A stretch of DNA of 64,000 nucleotides from Golubevia sp. BC0850 (taxonomy: Eukaryota > Basidiomycota > Exobasidiomycetes > Golubeviales > Golubeviaceae), in contig JAAVVG010000016.1 in NCBI GenBank assembly GCA_012976225.1, forward strand, positions 186,001 to 250,000. The letters are read 5' to 3'. Positions 44,815 through 57,189 of the stretch are shown in pieces. Made by a program: the position numbers and the translations under genes. Within the stretch, counting starts at the first letter, position 1; every line of letters starts with the position of its first letter. Under the pieces are notes generated by a model that was not told the DNA's origin, did no database searches, and saw only the letters and a program-made list of their open reading frames with translations.

Positions 44815-45272
44815 CCTCTACCTAGCTTCTCTCTTGAGCAACCTCCGACCCCGACCAGGTGTTGGAGCAGAGCCTTGATCATCCATACTTCAGTAGGTGG
44901 GCTTCTCACTTCTTCTCGGCAGCTTGAGCATCGCTTCTGACCAGTAGAGCTTCGGAAATGCCTTAGAAGACAGCCTAAGCAGAAGACGTGCCCACAAGGA
45001 GTGAGTCTGGTAGAAGTGATTCAGTCAGTGAAGATCTCAACAAGGAGCCTTCCACTCCAAGATACTTACGAAAATGGTCTCCAGCAAGGCTCGAAACATA
45101 TTCCACAGTTCAACTCGTTCTCCACCTCACCGAAGGCGTTTTTGAGACCCGAGATAGACATAGAGCCCACTTGTGATAAATCTGAACTCGAGGATCCTTT
45201 AGCTTTCAAGATCAACTGGGCCTCTAGAGGGTAGAGCTCGATGGCTGCGGTCGGAATTGAATCGAAAGACAT
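44815..45272 (-). CDS. RING-finger protein (C3HC4), probable E3 ligase
   Basis: Exon 1 (45272-45068) starts MSFDSIPTAAIELYPLEAQL and ends at CGICFEPCWRPF with a gtaagt donor. Exon 2 (from 45007) continues LTPCGHVFCLGCLL, then RCSSCREEV. This gives C-x2-C ... C-x-H-x2-C-x2-C ... C-x2-C, a complete RING for two zinc ions. A gtgagt donor at about 44815 implies a further short exon, possibly ending near 44527 after a 'ctgattag' acceptor (RRFIGRRVRFVRQLFG). Coiled-coil sequence upstream (45290-45970) may originally have belonged to the same gene. Confidence 0.6.
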
Positions 45273-45289
45273 GTCGTGAATTTTCCGTT

Positions 45290-45970
45290 GATTGCGTCTT
45301 GGAGATCTTCAGGAAGACGATCCTTCTGAAAAACAGAGGTTTCCTTCTCTTCTAGTTGGGTGTCCAAGTTTTCTATGATGAGTGCTTGATTCCGTAACCT
45401 CCCATTCAGGTATTGAAGATTTATTTCCGGAGCTCTAGAATCGACATCCTGATTTTCCAAAACAAGAGTAATTGCTTGCTGGTGGCTTGAACCGATTTCT
45501 CTTTTCCTTTTAGCTCCCGCTCTAGACTTTCGATGACGGAAGACTTCCTTCGGACTTCCCTTCTCAACCCTAAATTAGACGTCTCTTGTTCCACTAATTC
45601 CACCTCTAATCTTTCAAGCACCAGATCTCGGTTGCGTAATTTCTTTGAGGTCTCCAGTTCTTCGAATTGCATATTCTCGAGAACAGACATTTTGTTCTCA
45701 AGCCGTCTCTTCAAGTCTTAAATTGCTAAATCTTGTTCACATAGTTGAGTCTCGACTGTCTCGAGAATGAAAGTTCTCTCTCGTAATTGCTTTCTGATGT
45801 CTTTGAGAGATCGCAAGATTACTGTCAAGTAAATCTTTGTTTGAGCAGTTGTGCACTCTGTAGTTCTCTGTCGACACGTTCCTTTCTATATCTGTTAAAG
45901 GAATCCTAGTCTGTGCAAAGAAGTTGTCTGACAATCTGTTTTCTTGTTCCTCTCTCGACATTGTGGCGTA
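45290..45970 (-). pseudogene. coiled-coil region with broken frames upstream of the RING gene
   Basis: Heptad-like segments recur on the minus strand: MSREEQENRLSDNFFAQTRI, ERTFILETVETQLCEQDLAI, LRNRDLVLERLEVELVEQET, SVIESLERELKGKEKS, LRNQALIIENLDTQLEEKET. A repeat of about 40 residues (LR-R--VLE-LE-EL-E-ETS) is obvious, but frames change between blocks and a TAA interrupts the third. Clean GT-AG introns to join them were not found. Either a decayed coiled-coil part of the RING gene or a separate pseudogene. Confidence 0.4.
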
Positions 45971-46359
45971 CTTAAGCAAAGGGCTCACTGAGTGACTGAA
46001 GTTTGAGGCTGTTAGTTCGTACCTTGCTGGACTGGAGGGATCTAGAGTTTGGAGAATGTGACTGAAAGTGATGGCTGTAGAGAGTTCGCTGTGAGTTGAG
46101 AGAATGGAGAGAGAGAGAGGGAGGAGCGATGAATGAGTGCTTCTGAGAAGAAGCTAAGAGGGACAAATCAGATTTCTCTCACAAAAGTCCAACTCGATCA
46201 CCTTCTTTTTCGAGTCTTCAATGGAGTGAGTATGAAGTGAAACGATGACAAGTTGACGACTACCATTCACGTTCTCGGATGTACGGCAATTAAGATAGCA
46301 GATTTGACAGTAAACAACTTCCTTCCTACTCCATCATTCAACGTTTCAACCCTTGAAGG

Positions 46360-46623
46360 ATGTCGGTTCCATCTATGATAGGAGGTGCAGACTGTGGTCC
46401 AGTGAACTCACTGGCGCAACTAAGTAAGAGGGTAGGAGGAGATCGAGGAGTAGCAGGTGGATCTCAATGGGATAGACAACAGAACTTCAATCCTTCATCC
46501 TCCTCTCAATCAAGCTTTAGATCTAGACCTTCAATTTCCAACCCAGGTACATTCGGAGAAGAAGAGTTCTTCAGAAATCAACAGCAGGATGATATTAAAA
46601 CTTCTACTGGTCTGGAATCGTAA
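46360..46623 (+). CDS. stand-alone PEX5/PEX20-type N-terminal domain
   Basis: 87 residues beginning MSVPSMIGGADCGPVNSLAQ, then LSKRVGGDRGV. The opening resembles fungal Pex5 and Pex20 receptors: a glycine/acidic segment with one conserved cysteine near residue 12 (the site of Pex4-dependent ubiquitination), then NPLAQ-like and (K/R)-x-DR motifs. No diaromatic WxxxF/Y motif is followed by a TPR domain. The frame ends at TAA and a convergent gene overlaps by about 45 bp, leaving no room for one. It may be a truncated duplicate of PEX5 or a small Pex20-like protein. Resemblance is by motif only. Confidence 0.4.
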   Translation: MSVPSMIGGADCGPVNSLAQLSKRVGGDRGVAGGSQWDRQQNFNPSSSSQSSFRSRPSISNPGTFGEEEFFRNQQQDDIKTSTGLES

Positions 46624-47210
46624 TTCTCAGAATGAACATAAATCGGCGAAGGACCTCTAATCCGAATCTCTTCTAAATGGGTGAAAGATTGAAGTTGTTG
46701 GAGGAGAGGGAGCATGACGTCACCTTTGACAGACAGATGAAACACTCTCAAAGTATTTCTAGATAACCCAAGAATGTTGAAAGGTATTGATAGACTTGTT
46801 GATTCTCAATCTTGCTTGTTCTCCTCGAAATCGGCGCAGAAAAGTTCTAGATCCAACTCTATTTCGGATATCCTGTGATTTGAGAGTGAGTAGAGGCGAC
46901 AAAGATAGGAGACGATCTTGGCACCATTTGGCTCCTTGAAGTAGTTCTTTAGCAACTGGACAACTTGATGGAGAGTTGGAGTTCCATTGATAACATCTCT
47001 CCAACTAGAGCTCACTTCCGATGCCTTCGCGATGCTTTGCGGGCGAAGAGAGGAGAAAATTAAGGCGAATAAATCTGTTGGAAGAGCTGAGAGAGGGCAT
47101 CTTTTGACTGAGTGTTCATTATTGTGCAAGACTTGACCTGGAAGAGAATGCAAGATCCAAGTGGGTGATTGGATGGGAGAAGAGAGACAAACTTTTGCTG
47201 TCGAGCGCAT
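46578..47210 (-). pseudogene. F-box/LRR-like family member with an in-frame stop
   Basis: Minus frame with CPLSALPTDLFALIFSSLRP and QSIAKASEVSSSWRDVINGT, a textbook F-box. Then LFCADFEENKQD and a TGA at about 46806. The same frame continues as STSLSIPFNILGLSRNTLRV and LLQQLQSFTHLEEIRIRG, clear leucine-rich sequence, up to 46578. Either a 134-residue F-box-only product or a longer F-box/LRR gene interrupted by one stop. It overlaps the 3' end of the PEX5-like ORF on the opposite strand. Confidence 0.5.
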
Positions 47211-47591
47211 TAGCGAATCAGCAGCGAGAATGTCTTCTAATCTCTCTCAAATACTATATCCAATTTTGTTGCTCTTCTTCATCATATTTCCTGAAACGTT
47301 TACTCAACATTCAGAGGACGCATGAAGCACAGTCTCACCGCCTCTTCCCTATATCCTGCTCTCGATCCCTTTCAGAGAGCGAATTAGCGAAGGATCAAGC
47401 GATCTCTTCTCTTTCTTCTCTTCCAAACCATTCCATCCTATCCAGATTTAATTCTTCTACATTTCTCAACTGAACATCTCACTCAACATCCAGAAGACGC
47501 TACAAGATCAAGCGACCAAGCTCAACAAAGTGTGCACCACCTATCACACGTCATACGTCACACTCTTCCCTCTTTGCTTCCCTCGATCGAA

Positions 47592-49160
47592 ATGGATCAA
47601 GTAACACAAGTCCACCCAGAGGCTCGTAAAAGGGCATCACCAGCAAATATCGAAACTCTGCCAGAAGAAATAGCAGCTCAAATAGTAGACCAGGTCAGAA
47701 GTTGGACGGACCACTTTGGTGGAAGATGAACGAGAAAAAGACCGAGTGAGAGGGTGCGTCATCTCTCCTTTCTTCAATCTGGTTCCTCTTTTCCCGGAAG
47801 CTGACCTGTCTCTGTCTTTCTTCAAAACCCAGGTCCAGAGACTTGACCCTCAGAGCCCTGTCGTTGACGTCCAGATTAGGCTATCAAAGTTATTATCCCT
47901 CTCTTATCAGAAACCTCAGCCTCTTCCCACCTCAGTCGACTGCCTTCCCTCAAGTCTTGGAAAGAAATATGGGTTCCGGACCGCAGATTAAATCACTGAC
48001 TCTCTATCAATCAGGAATCGACTCCGAGAATCAGGTTTCTTTTCCTCTTTCTCAACTGGACTCGCTGGTCTCTTCAAGCTCAAATCAATGCGAATCTTAC
48101 GAGACAGTGCCTCGTTCAGAACGTAAGCTCTACCGAAATAGAGCAGTGGAGAATACGGTTAAGCCTTTCTTCAGCAAGATCCAAAGCCTGCAGACACTAA
48201 TAATTCCTCATCCGGAGGTTTGGGAGCTGCCTCTAGTGGAGCGAGTTGGAGGAAAAGAAATTCCTTTCTCTTTCCTTACCAATTCACTCAAGCAGTTTGA
48301 CATCGGGAGGGCTGGGAATCCCGAACAGAACCTCCCTGCCAACAAGGCCATCTGGCTCCTCTACTTCTGTCCTCTTCTACGTCAAGCCAGTCTCGCTATC
48401 AGAATTACGACTAAATCAGAATCCTTTCCGGGAGAGTACCACGAGACTTTCAGCGATTTGTCGAGGATTGAAAAATTAGCTATAGAGGTTTACTTCGCTC
48501 ACGATCAGTCAGATAGAAGCACTTGGTGGGGTTTGTCCTGAGAAAGCCGGAGGAGTTGGAGACTAGGTACTCGAAAGTCAGAGGCTATCGGAAACTTTCT
48601 ATCGGTTACAAAGGAGCTCAGATCTTTGGAACTTGGTTCGACTCTGTCATTAAGCAAGGGAATTCATTCTTGTATCACTTCAGAGTCTCTTTCTGTCCTG
48701 TTAGAAAAATCGCAGGAGACCTTGAATCCCCTAAGAATTCTTGGGCTCGGTGGCGATCCAGAGCCTAAAGTGGTCGATTACAGTCTTTTCGAACAGCGTA
48801 GATTTATCTGCCTTGATTACAACTCTCTAGAGCTACTTTCATCCAGACCTCAGCAGCAACTCCCACAAAGCCTAAAAGTCATCTACTTTGCTACTTTGCG
48901 CCGTGAATATCTCTCAACCTCAAAATCGGGACTACGAAGAAGATACCGTCCTGGCCCAGCTTCTCACTTCAAGACGGGTCCCGAATCTCAAGACAGTGGG
49001 AGTTCCGATGAGTTGGTGGAACCAAAACTACGAAGAGGCTGTATCTACTAGAAGCAAGGAGCTATGGGTGGAGAGAAGAAAAGGGTTGCAAGAATTGGAG
49101 ATGTTCACTAGCGGAAAGGTTTCGTTGCAGCTTTTGAAGCCGAGAGAGATTCTTGAGTAG
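47592..49160 (+). pseudogene. F-box/LRR-like family member with several frame changes
   Basis: Exon 1 (from 47592) carries IETLPEEIAAQIVDQ and a gtcagaag donor. The next block (47838-48541) has LRALSLTSRLGYQSYYPSLI, completing the F-box, then LQTLIIPHPEVWELPL, PFSFLTNSLKQFDIG and WLLYFCPLLRQASLAI. Later blocks lie in other frames: ELGSTLSLSKGIHSC (about 48626), LLEKSQETLNPLRILGLGG, and EDTVLAQLLTSRRVPNLKTV (to 49160). At least one of the changes has no plausible intron. Exon phases at the first intron also do not agree. Probably a decayed paralogue. Confidence 0.5.
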
Positions 49161-49825
49161 TTCATCTCAGTCAAAGATCAACTCTATTAAGTCCTTCGAT
49201 TTGCTGAACCGACGATCTCTTCGATTCTCTACGATCTCAGCGGGCGACAAATCTCAAAGAGAAAGCTGCCTCTCTAGCGACGTCTTTTACTCTCCCTTTG
49301 AGACATGAGGGGACTGAGAGGATGAGCGATCTTCTTTTGAACGAAGCCTAAGTAAAGAGGAAAAGGAATGAAGAGAGTGGCCCAGGAAGGGAGAGGATGA
49401 TGGCTCGAAGTCAAATCTTCTTTGTACAGTGTACCATTTGCTCTTTTCTCAGAAGTTGCACGTTAGACAGAAAGTTTGAGCTGACTGGTCACTTTCAGAT
49501 GCCAAATGCCGAAGTGTGCACTCTTCTGGCAAGGATCCTGAAGCTGATTCTTGTGAGATGTAAGCTGACTTAGGCCTCGGAGAGCAGCGCTGATTCATCG
49601 AGGGGCGAGAAAAGACAATCTAGTCCGATGTAATTTTTTCGAAGCATCCAAACAGTAACGCTTACTTTCGGTTCAGATAGCGGTTATTAAGAACACACAA
49701 CTTCCGAAACGAAGCAAGGATTAAATAAGACTGTGAACAATATATCATTAGTGAAAGCAAAAACAACGACGGCGAAATCCTAATTTGTTCTCTTTCTCCC
49801 TCCTCCATTCTTCTCCCCCTCACAA
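49161..49825. other. intergenic, nothing seen
   Basis: 660 bp between the F-box remnant and the 3' end of NUP192. No ORF, repeat or RNA gene was recognised. Confidence 0.4.
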
Positions 49826-52800
49826 CTAAACCAACCCATCCTCGCCAACCAAACTCATAGTTGCCTGCAATTTCCTTCCTGCCATTTCCACGAATGCCAC
49901 CCTTTCATTTGCATGAGGGATCAAAGATCCAGCTGAAGAAGGCGCGATTCCACCTCCATTTGTAGGATTCAGAGAAGCCACTCCAGCTTCCCCACTTCTA
50001 ATAGCATCTACCAGTTGTTGAAGCCTATCCAAAGCATTGTTCACCACATCCACCGCTACCTTGCCTAGATGCATAGCCTCTCCGCTGGTCAGATTGATCG
50101 ACCTTCCGCTTCCTAACGTCTCTTGACACCTTTGACGAGATTCTCTAAAGAAGGAATCACTTGAAATCGGGTCGTAGGAAGTTGAGTGATTTGAGATTCT
50201 AGATGAGAGAGTAAGGTAGTAATTGAAATGGCGGAAGAGAAGGACTAGAAGAATCTCGATAGCGTCTGAGTGGGTCGATAGATACAGAGAGAGAAATCAG
50301 TCATCAGTCGCAACAGCGACGCGATGGATCAAAGATACTCACCAAGTCTGATCACCATGTTAACTCGTGATTCTGCTCTCCTCCTTCGAAGCTCGCTTAG
50401 AGCTAGAGTCCGACGCTGCGCTGGTCCCATGTCAGCAGGAAGGTCCTCTGTTCCGAGAGCTGCGCGAGCGACCTGTAGAGAGTCAAAGTAGTGAAAAAGG
50501 AGAAGGGGAAGAGGTCAGCAACAGGGTAAGGAGGGACAAGAAGCCTGGCTAATGCGCTGCGACTCATGATTCAGAAACTCACCTCATCCCATTCTGCCAA
50601 TCTCATGCCATCTGGTCTTGCCAACATTGCTTCAACGCTTTCCAAACTCTGCAGTTCATCCATCACGCTCATAGTGTTGTGATCCAAACTTGCGAGAGCA
50701 CCACCTAGACTTGGAATGGTGGAGCCAAAGGATCTAGAAGGACCGACACTTCTCCTGCCATCTTCTTCGAATGGTGTGTGAGATCTGGGAGTAGCCACAG
50801 AGATAGTAGGAGTCAAGACTGGTCGAAGCTTTGCTGACGAAGAAGTATGAGCGTGAGTTTCGCTTGACGCTTCGAGATATCGGAGAAGACTTGCATCGAG
50901 ACGACAGACTGCCTTTGATGCTTTGACGTCGAAAAGAAATTCTTCTGTGTCCATATTCGTGTCATCAGCAGCTCGATTTGAGGCGCTATTCGACCAGGGA
51001 GCTGCCATTGAAGCTGCTTCTCGTTCCGACTCTGTGTGAGGAACCACTCGACCCTGCCATGCAGATGGATGAAGGAATGAAGCTGCGAGGCTCAAGGCAG
51101 AAGAGTGAAAAGCTGAGAACGAACTAGGTGGGGATAGCGCGTCGTCGTCCAAGGTAGGCAGGACAAAGACGAGGATTGAGACCAGAAGTTGAGCCTGTTC
51201 CACAGCCGCGACCGAGGTGGTCTCTCCTGCCGCTGTTTTGAGCACGTGTAAAAGAGTGTCTCGATGAGCACGGAGCAGAGCTAAAGCCTGTCTTGGTGCT
51301 GCGTTCACTGAAGGAGAGAAGTCGCAAGCTGCCTTTCTCGAAGCGCTCCCCCGGTAGTTCACGCTGGAGAGAATTCCAACGCAAAGCTGAAGAGCCGGAG
51401 TGAGAAGAGCATTGTACCTTTCGGTCGCAGCAGGTAGGAAGCTATCCAAATCGATGAAGTCGTGCTCTTGGTCGGGTCTAGAGGCGAGGTAATCAGCCTG
51501 AGACAGAACGTCTAAGATCTTGGAGTCTAGGAGACGCTCTGCACCCATCCGCGATTGAGTTAAGCGATTGAAGAAGGCGAACATCGACTCATAGATGTAG
51601 AGGACGTTTAAACTAGACGGATCCGGTCGAACGACGTCTTGAAGTGGAAGATCCATGTCTCTGATTGAAGATACGAAGCTTTGGAGAAATCCGGGTCTTC
51701 CGAGGAGTTCCATAGATCTCGAAAGATTGCTTCTTGATCCTCCACATGCTTCAAGAGAGCAGAGCTTATCCAAGAGAGTGAATGAAACCGTTCGCCAGAC
51801 ATCCATTCCATCCAAGGCGTCTCTTGCGACGATGGGGATCAATCGATCTGCTTGAGATAGCAGAAGAGCATTAATTCTCGACTCCAAGATCCTTGTTGGT
51901 CCTGCCTGGTTGCCTCCGTAGGTCGAGATCGAAGCTGCATCGTCGTTGATTCCAGCTGCTCCAAAGTCCTCCTGATCAGCGGATCCGGCTCTGACCAGCT
52001 GAAGATAATTGATGAGAGCAGAATACAGATTACCTCGAGAAGATCCAGAGATTCCAGTGAGGAGAATAGCGTCGACCAGCTGACGAAGCGTTCCTACCAG
52101 CTTGTCTGTAGACAGAGCTTCTAGAGATCCAACCTGAGCATCTCCACCGATACTGGCTCTACACTGACGGAGAGCAGTGAGAAGAGAGAGCACCGCACCA
52201 CTGTAGAGATCTCCGAGAGCCATGTCTGGCTCAGGAGTGCTGAGACGTGGAAGAAGAACGTGAAGGATGTCTGAAAGGGTCGTAGCTCTGTAGTCTGGAC
52301 GAATGAGATGAACGCTACGAGCGAGAACCATGTCGAGTACATGCCTCCAAGATTCCAAAGCAGCTTTGCGAGCTTGAGAGATAGCACGATGGGCGTTCTT
52401 AGAGGAAGCGATGTTTAGAACAATCTCGGCCTCCTTTTGGAAAGCTGCTCTTTTGGCTCCGTCTGAAAGTAGTCCGTTCTTGTGAAGGTTATACCTAGCA
52501 TTGACGATAACGTTGAGAACAGCGTTGATGTCAAAGACTCGGATTGAAGTCTCGGTCTCGGCGATACGAGCTTCATTGAGATCCACATTAGCCAAGAGGC
52601 GAAGTTCACTTGCTAGAAGATCTCGATCGTCATGCCATTCACAGTCTAGACTGGTCAAAGCTTCAAGTAGACGCATCGTTCCATCACTGTAGGGCTCTCG
52701 ATTGAAGTCTGCTGATTCGGGAATGAATCTGGCAGCTCCTTCTTCATTGACCATCGAATCCCAAGCTCCTCCAGCTCCAGAACCGCAAAGGACGGAGATG

Positions 52801-55800
52801 AGACGTGCTGATCTCGCTTCCATCCCAGCGTTGGTGAGAGAGTGAAGTTCCAGAGCTACTCCGTCCATTATGAGAGCACGAGAACGAAGAGAAGCGATGA
52901 CAGCATCAGCGCTCGTTTGAACGTGTCTGCCGTCTGCGAAAACGAGGTTACCAATGGCACTTGATCCGGATCCTTGCTCGAAAGACCTCTCCATTGGCAT
53001 GAGCGGAAGAGCACAGAGCTGGTCTGTGAAGAAATCTGCTCCAGTCCTTAGGTATCGAAGAGTCGCTACGCTTGTGTAGGGATGGACGCAGAGGTTTTGG
53101 ACCAGAGCGAAACACTTCTCAGCCAGAGCTGGAGAGTATTCCACCAAGGTCGGGGTCTCTTCGCCCTCCGAATCCAGAGACAGAAGGTTCATGATAGAGT
53201 GGAAAGCACTTGGAGTTGCATCTGGAGCATCTGGAGAAGGCAGCGTCTGTTCTTCCGGCTCCGTCGAGCGAAGCTCGAATCCTAGAATGAGATGGGCTAT
53301 GTTGGGAGCTGGAAGAGAGCTAGCTGTACTTGAGATGAGAAAGTTGAGAATCACCAGACGCAAAGCCTCTGCAGCGCTTCCAGGAGCTGAAGCTAGACCA
53401 TCTACTTCCGCGCTGACCAATTCCGAACCTTCTCCATAGATGTTGTCCTCTTCACCAGCTAGAGCAGCAAGCTTTTGTGCAGCCGTCTCCATAGAAGCTT
53501 CATCCGAGATGCCTTCTCTTTCGAGCTTCTCGACAAAGCCAGACCTGACTCTTTCAGCCTCGTCGCTCATGTCCAAGAGTCCTAAGAGTCGGTTCATCTT
53601 CCTGTGTCTAGCATGCTCAAAGCGTTCCTCTCCAGAGAAAGAAGAGCTCTTAGCGATGAGATCCAAGAGTCGAATTGAGAGTAGAGCGATGTCGTCTTGT
53701 TCGCAGTTGACGAAAAGAGCGATCTGGACTACAGCCTGCCATCGGTGAAGTAAATGCGAGTCGAGAGGACTGTAAGCTCCCACGCTTCCGACCTTGGAAC
53801 GGATGTCTACTGGCATTTGAACGGCTGAGTCGGCAGCTTCTGAGAGATATGGAAGAAGAACTTGGAGGAAAACGTCTTGGATTTGAAGGACTCTCTGAAC
53901 GATTCGAAGAGCATGCTTGACTGAGGTGCGGAAGAAGACCGTATTTGCTCTATCAGAGTCAACCAGCTCGAAAGTTGCTTCAGTGACGGAAGGGTTGCTG
54001 GCGCCAGGCGCTAGAACGCCAAGAATCTCGTTCAAGAGCTTAGTTCCAGTGAGAAGTCTGCGCATGACGTTGAATCCTGGATGTAGAAGTAGAGATGCGA
54101 GCTCACCAGCATCTGGGGGACCATTGGCTCCGGCTGCTACTAGAGGACTCAGATCGTAGGAGGTAAGGCACCTCTCCAAGAAGTCGAGGCAGGTAGAGGC
54201 GACCTTCCATCTCTCAGCCTGATTCACGTATTCTCTTTGACCTGCTTGGAGTAGAACGCCATCGATGACAAAGTTGACGTAAGGTTCGATTCCTGGAGCT
54301 CTGTGAGACTGTCCGAGATTGAGGACCAGTCCCAAGTTGGCCCCTGGTCCGACACCCATCGACGTGAAAGTCAGAGCAGAAGATGTGTTGAGTAGAGAAG
54401 AAGTACTGCTGGCACGAGGAGGGACCAGAACTAGAGACGTGAGAAGCTTGACGAAAGCGGTTGTACCAGGGAAGCTTCGATTGGGCGCTTCGACACCCTC
54501 CAGCTCTGCGTAGACTCCAGAGGCTTGAGAGGTAGGACCGAAGGCTTTGGCTCGAGGAGCGGTAGGGTTGCCTAGAGCACGAGAAGCTTCGAGCATCGAC
54601 CACAGAGAAGAGACGATTTTGGCTGTGTCGGCTCTTCCCGCGGCGCTCATCGAAGCTGTGGGATGAGCAAAAGCAGCCAAAGCTTCGAGTAGAGCAGCCT
54701 TGAGATCGACTGGAGCGTAGACGGAGTAAAGTCCGAAGAGACGATTGATCGCAGAATATTTTGGATTCTCGTAGATGGCTGACCTTGCTGCTCCGCTGAA
54801 GTAGGCGACGTTCTTGAGGAGTCGTAAGAAAGAGCGTAGGAGCAGAACCTCGTCCGGTGGCATTCCAGCGTTTGCAGCCCCTCCAGTTGCAGCGAGGCTA
54901 GTCGTAGAAGGTCGAAGAGTGTCGATGTAGTGCTGCATCCAGCCGAAGAGGCTATTCCAAGAAATCAGACGTCCGTCCCCGCCAGAGATACCTCCATCGT
55001 CTGCAGCTGAAAGAAGGCAGTGTGCGTGCCAAGCGCTCGATTCTCCTGTGGCTAGAGCGGCCAACATTCCCAGAAGAGCTCTTTGATGACCTTGCTCTCT
55101 AACATCCACAGCCCAGCTCAGGAATCTGGACGTCCTGCCATCAGATCCGAGCCAGAATTCCAATCCAGTATCTGGGCGACCTCGGCATAGAATAGTGACC
55201 AGGTTGAAAAGAGCTTCGATGTCGTATCTTCTATCTCTATTTGCACCACGAGCTCCAGCTCCTCCTCTTGAAGCTGCAAAGGATGCGTCTTCCTCCGATC
55301 TTTGAAGCTTTCTGATGAACGGAAGCATAGTTGAGGTGAGCTCCAAAACGAGGTTCTTGACTTGTGCTAGGATGTAGTCCTGAAATCTGGGATCGACTTC
55401 TTGCTCTGGAGAATTTGAATCTTGAATTGGATTGATGAGAATTCCTCCATCGTATGAATCGAAGGCCTTGTTTCTGAAAGCTAGAACGTTGAGGTTGAGA
55501 TAGACCAGAGCATCACCTTTGAGAGAGTTACCACCAGCGATGGAATCCGTTACCAGACTTTGGATTCCTTGTTGCGATAGACGCAGCTCGGCTGAGAGAC
55601 CAGGATTCCTTCTGAGAGCTTCGCTGAGGAACAGAGTCCACTGAAGAACGACTGTGCTCTTGAGTGGCGCAATGTTCCAAGCTCTGGCTGTGATTTCCAC
55701 GTTGAGTTGAGATACGAAGCTTCTGTCCTCAAAGAGACGAGTTAGATCCGACCTCTGCGCCGAGGAGGCTGAATCCAGCTGAGCATCTGGGGTTGGATCC

Positions 55801-56949
55801 AAAGCAGCCAGGAGAGCTACTAAGACGTAATTGACTAGAGCATCTGATCCATTCTCCGGTTTGATAGAGGCTAACCATTTGACGATAGAAGTAACACCTG
55901 AGGAAGGAAGCATTCTCCCAAAAGCCATAAGATAGAGAATAGTTCCCAACTCTCTCCTCTCTTCATGAATGAATTGAAGTCTGATAGATTGAATTTCGTC
56001 ACTCAATCCAGGAGATTGATTCGTTGGTTGATTTTGTTGAGCTCCAAATTGCTGTTGAGGACGTTGTTGCTGAATTTCAATTCCTCTAAGTCCAGCTTGA
56101 ATCGACTCAGACGTTTCCTTTAAAAAATCGATTTCATCCAAAACCCTATCCACAAATTTCCCCTTCTTCTGACTAGTTCCTTGACCTACTTCTACATCCA
56201 TCTCTAACATAGCATCTAATAGGGTGGCCATCTTGTTTCCTAAATCTCTCTTCCGCATGTTTTCTTCGTGACGTAATGCTATAGAATTGAAAATTAAAGT
56301 TGTGATTGAAGATAGCAGATCCTGTCTTTCTCTGTGATAGACTATGCAGGAAGCTTCCACTCCACCTCTTCCTAACCTGGCTCTATTCCGTAGACCTTCA
56401 GCTAAAAGTGTGGCTGCGTAATGTTCAGAGATCCTGAGGGATCTCGAAAGTAGAAGAGATTGCTGAATGTAATCAGTTCCAATAGAGGATCGTTCTCCAT
56501 GATAGGTGATGGTTCCTTGAGGAAGGAAGGAAGGCAAGTGAGGAGGAGGGAAGGAAGGATAGAAGGATGAGCTCTCGTCAACCTTAGCCCAAAAGCGTGT
56601 CTTTCAAAGCCTTTATAGGGAGCCCAAATTAATTTTCAAATTGCCGGACTCAATGAACTGTCTGTGATAGGTCGTTGCCAGAACCAAGACCTTGATCTTC
56701 TCTTTCTTCCTGTCCACCGTAGACGCCTACTCTACTTTACTCACCTGATTCGACTTCCTTCTTATCGGCCTCGTTCATTCCTTTAACTCTACCTAAGTCC
56801 ACCAAAGTAGATCTAATCCTTTCCACGTCCACGTACCACTCATTGCTTCTTGAAGTGGATGAAGATGAAGAAGATGATGAAGAAGAGACCAAATCTTGTA
56901 ACCTTCTTCTGAGCTTAGAGTAAACTGAAGGCGTGAAATCTGTAGCCAT
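49826..56949 (-). CDS. NUP192: NUP192/NUP205, inner-ring nucleoporin
   Basis: Four exons, 56949-56745, 56515-50583, 50472-50343 and 50265-49826, join in frame to about 2,235 residues, larger than the yeast protein (about 1,680). Near the N-terminus IQQSLLLSRSLRISEHYAAT is the Nup192/Nup205 signature. A very long alpha-solenoid follows (ELGTILYLMAFGRMLPSSGV, LLRSFLRLLKNVAYFSGAAR, LLHRWQAVVQIALFVNCEQD). The C-terminus VAVDVVNNALDRLQQLVDAI lies in exon 4. The protein forms the inner-ring scaffold of the nuclear pore with Nup188, Nup93/Nic96 and Nup53. One exon carries almost 90% of the coding sequence, unusual in this intron-rich region. Bases 52914-53258 are duplicated at 59141-59485. Confidence 0.9.
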
Positions 56950-57189
56950 GGTTGATTGAGAAGGAATAAGATGTTCTTCGATCCTTTCTGTTCGACGCTC
57001 AGCTCTTGTTCAAGGTAGAAGATTTGGTGGTGGTTGGTGGCCTTGGTGGGAAGAGAGAATGCTCATCGCGATCATCCGATCATCCGCTTCCTCCAAGAGG
57101 TTCCTTCTTGTGATCATCACTCCTTTCGAGAATAGTATCAGAACTAAAGCAAGGAACTTCAAAATACAGTCAGAAATCTCCCGACTTCG

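Noticed and set aside
52121-53748. Several ORFs on both strands inside NUP192
   Set aside because: All overlap the long conserved NUP192 frame in other frames.
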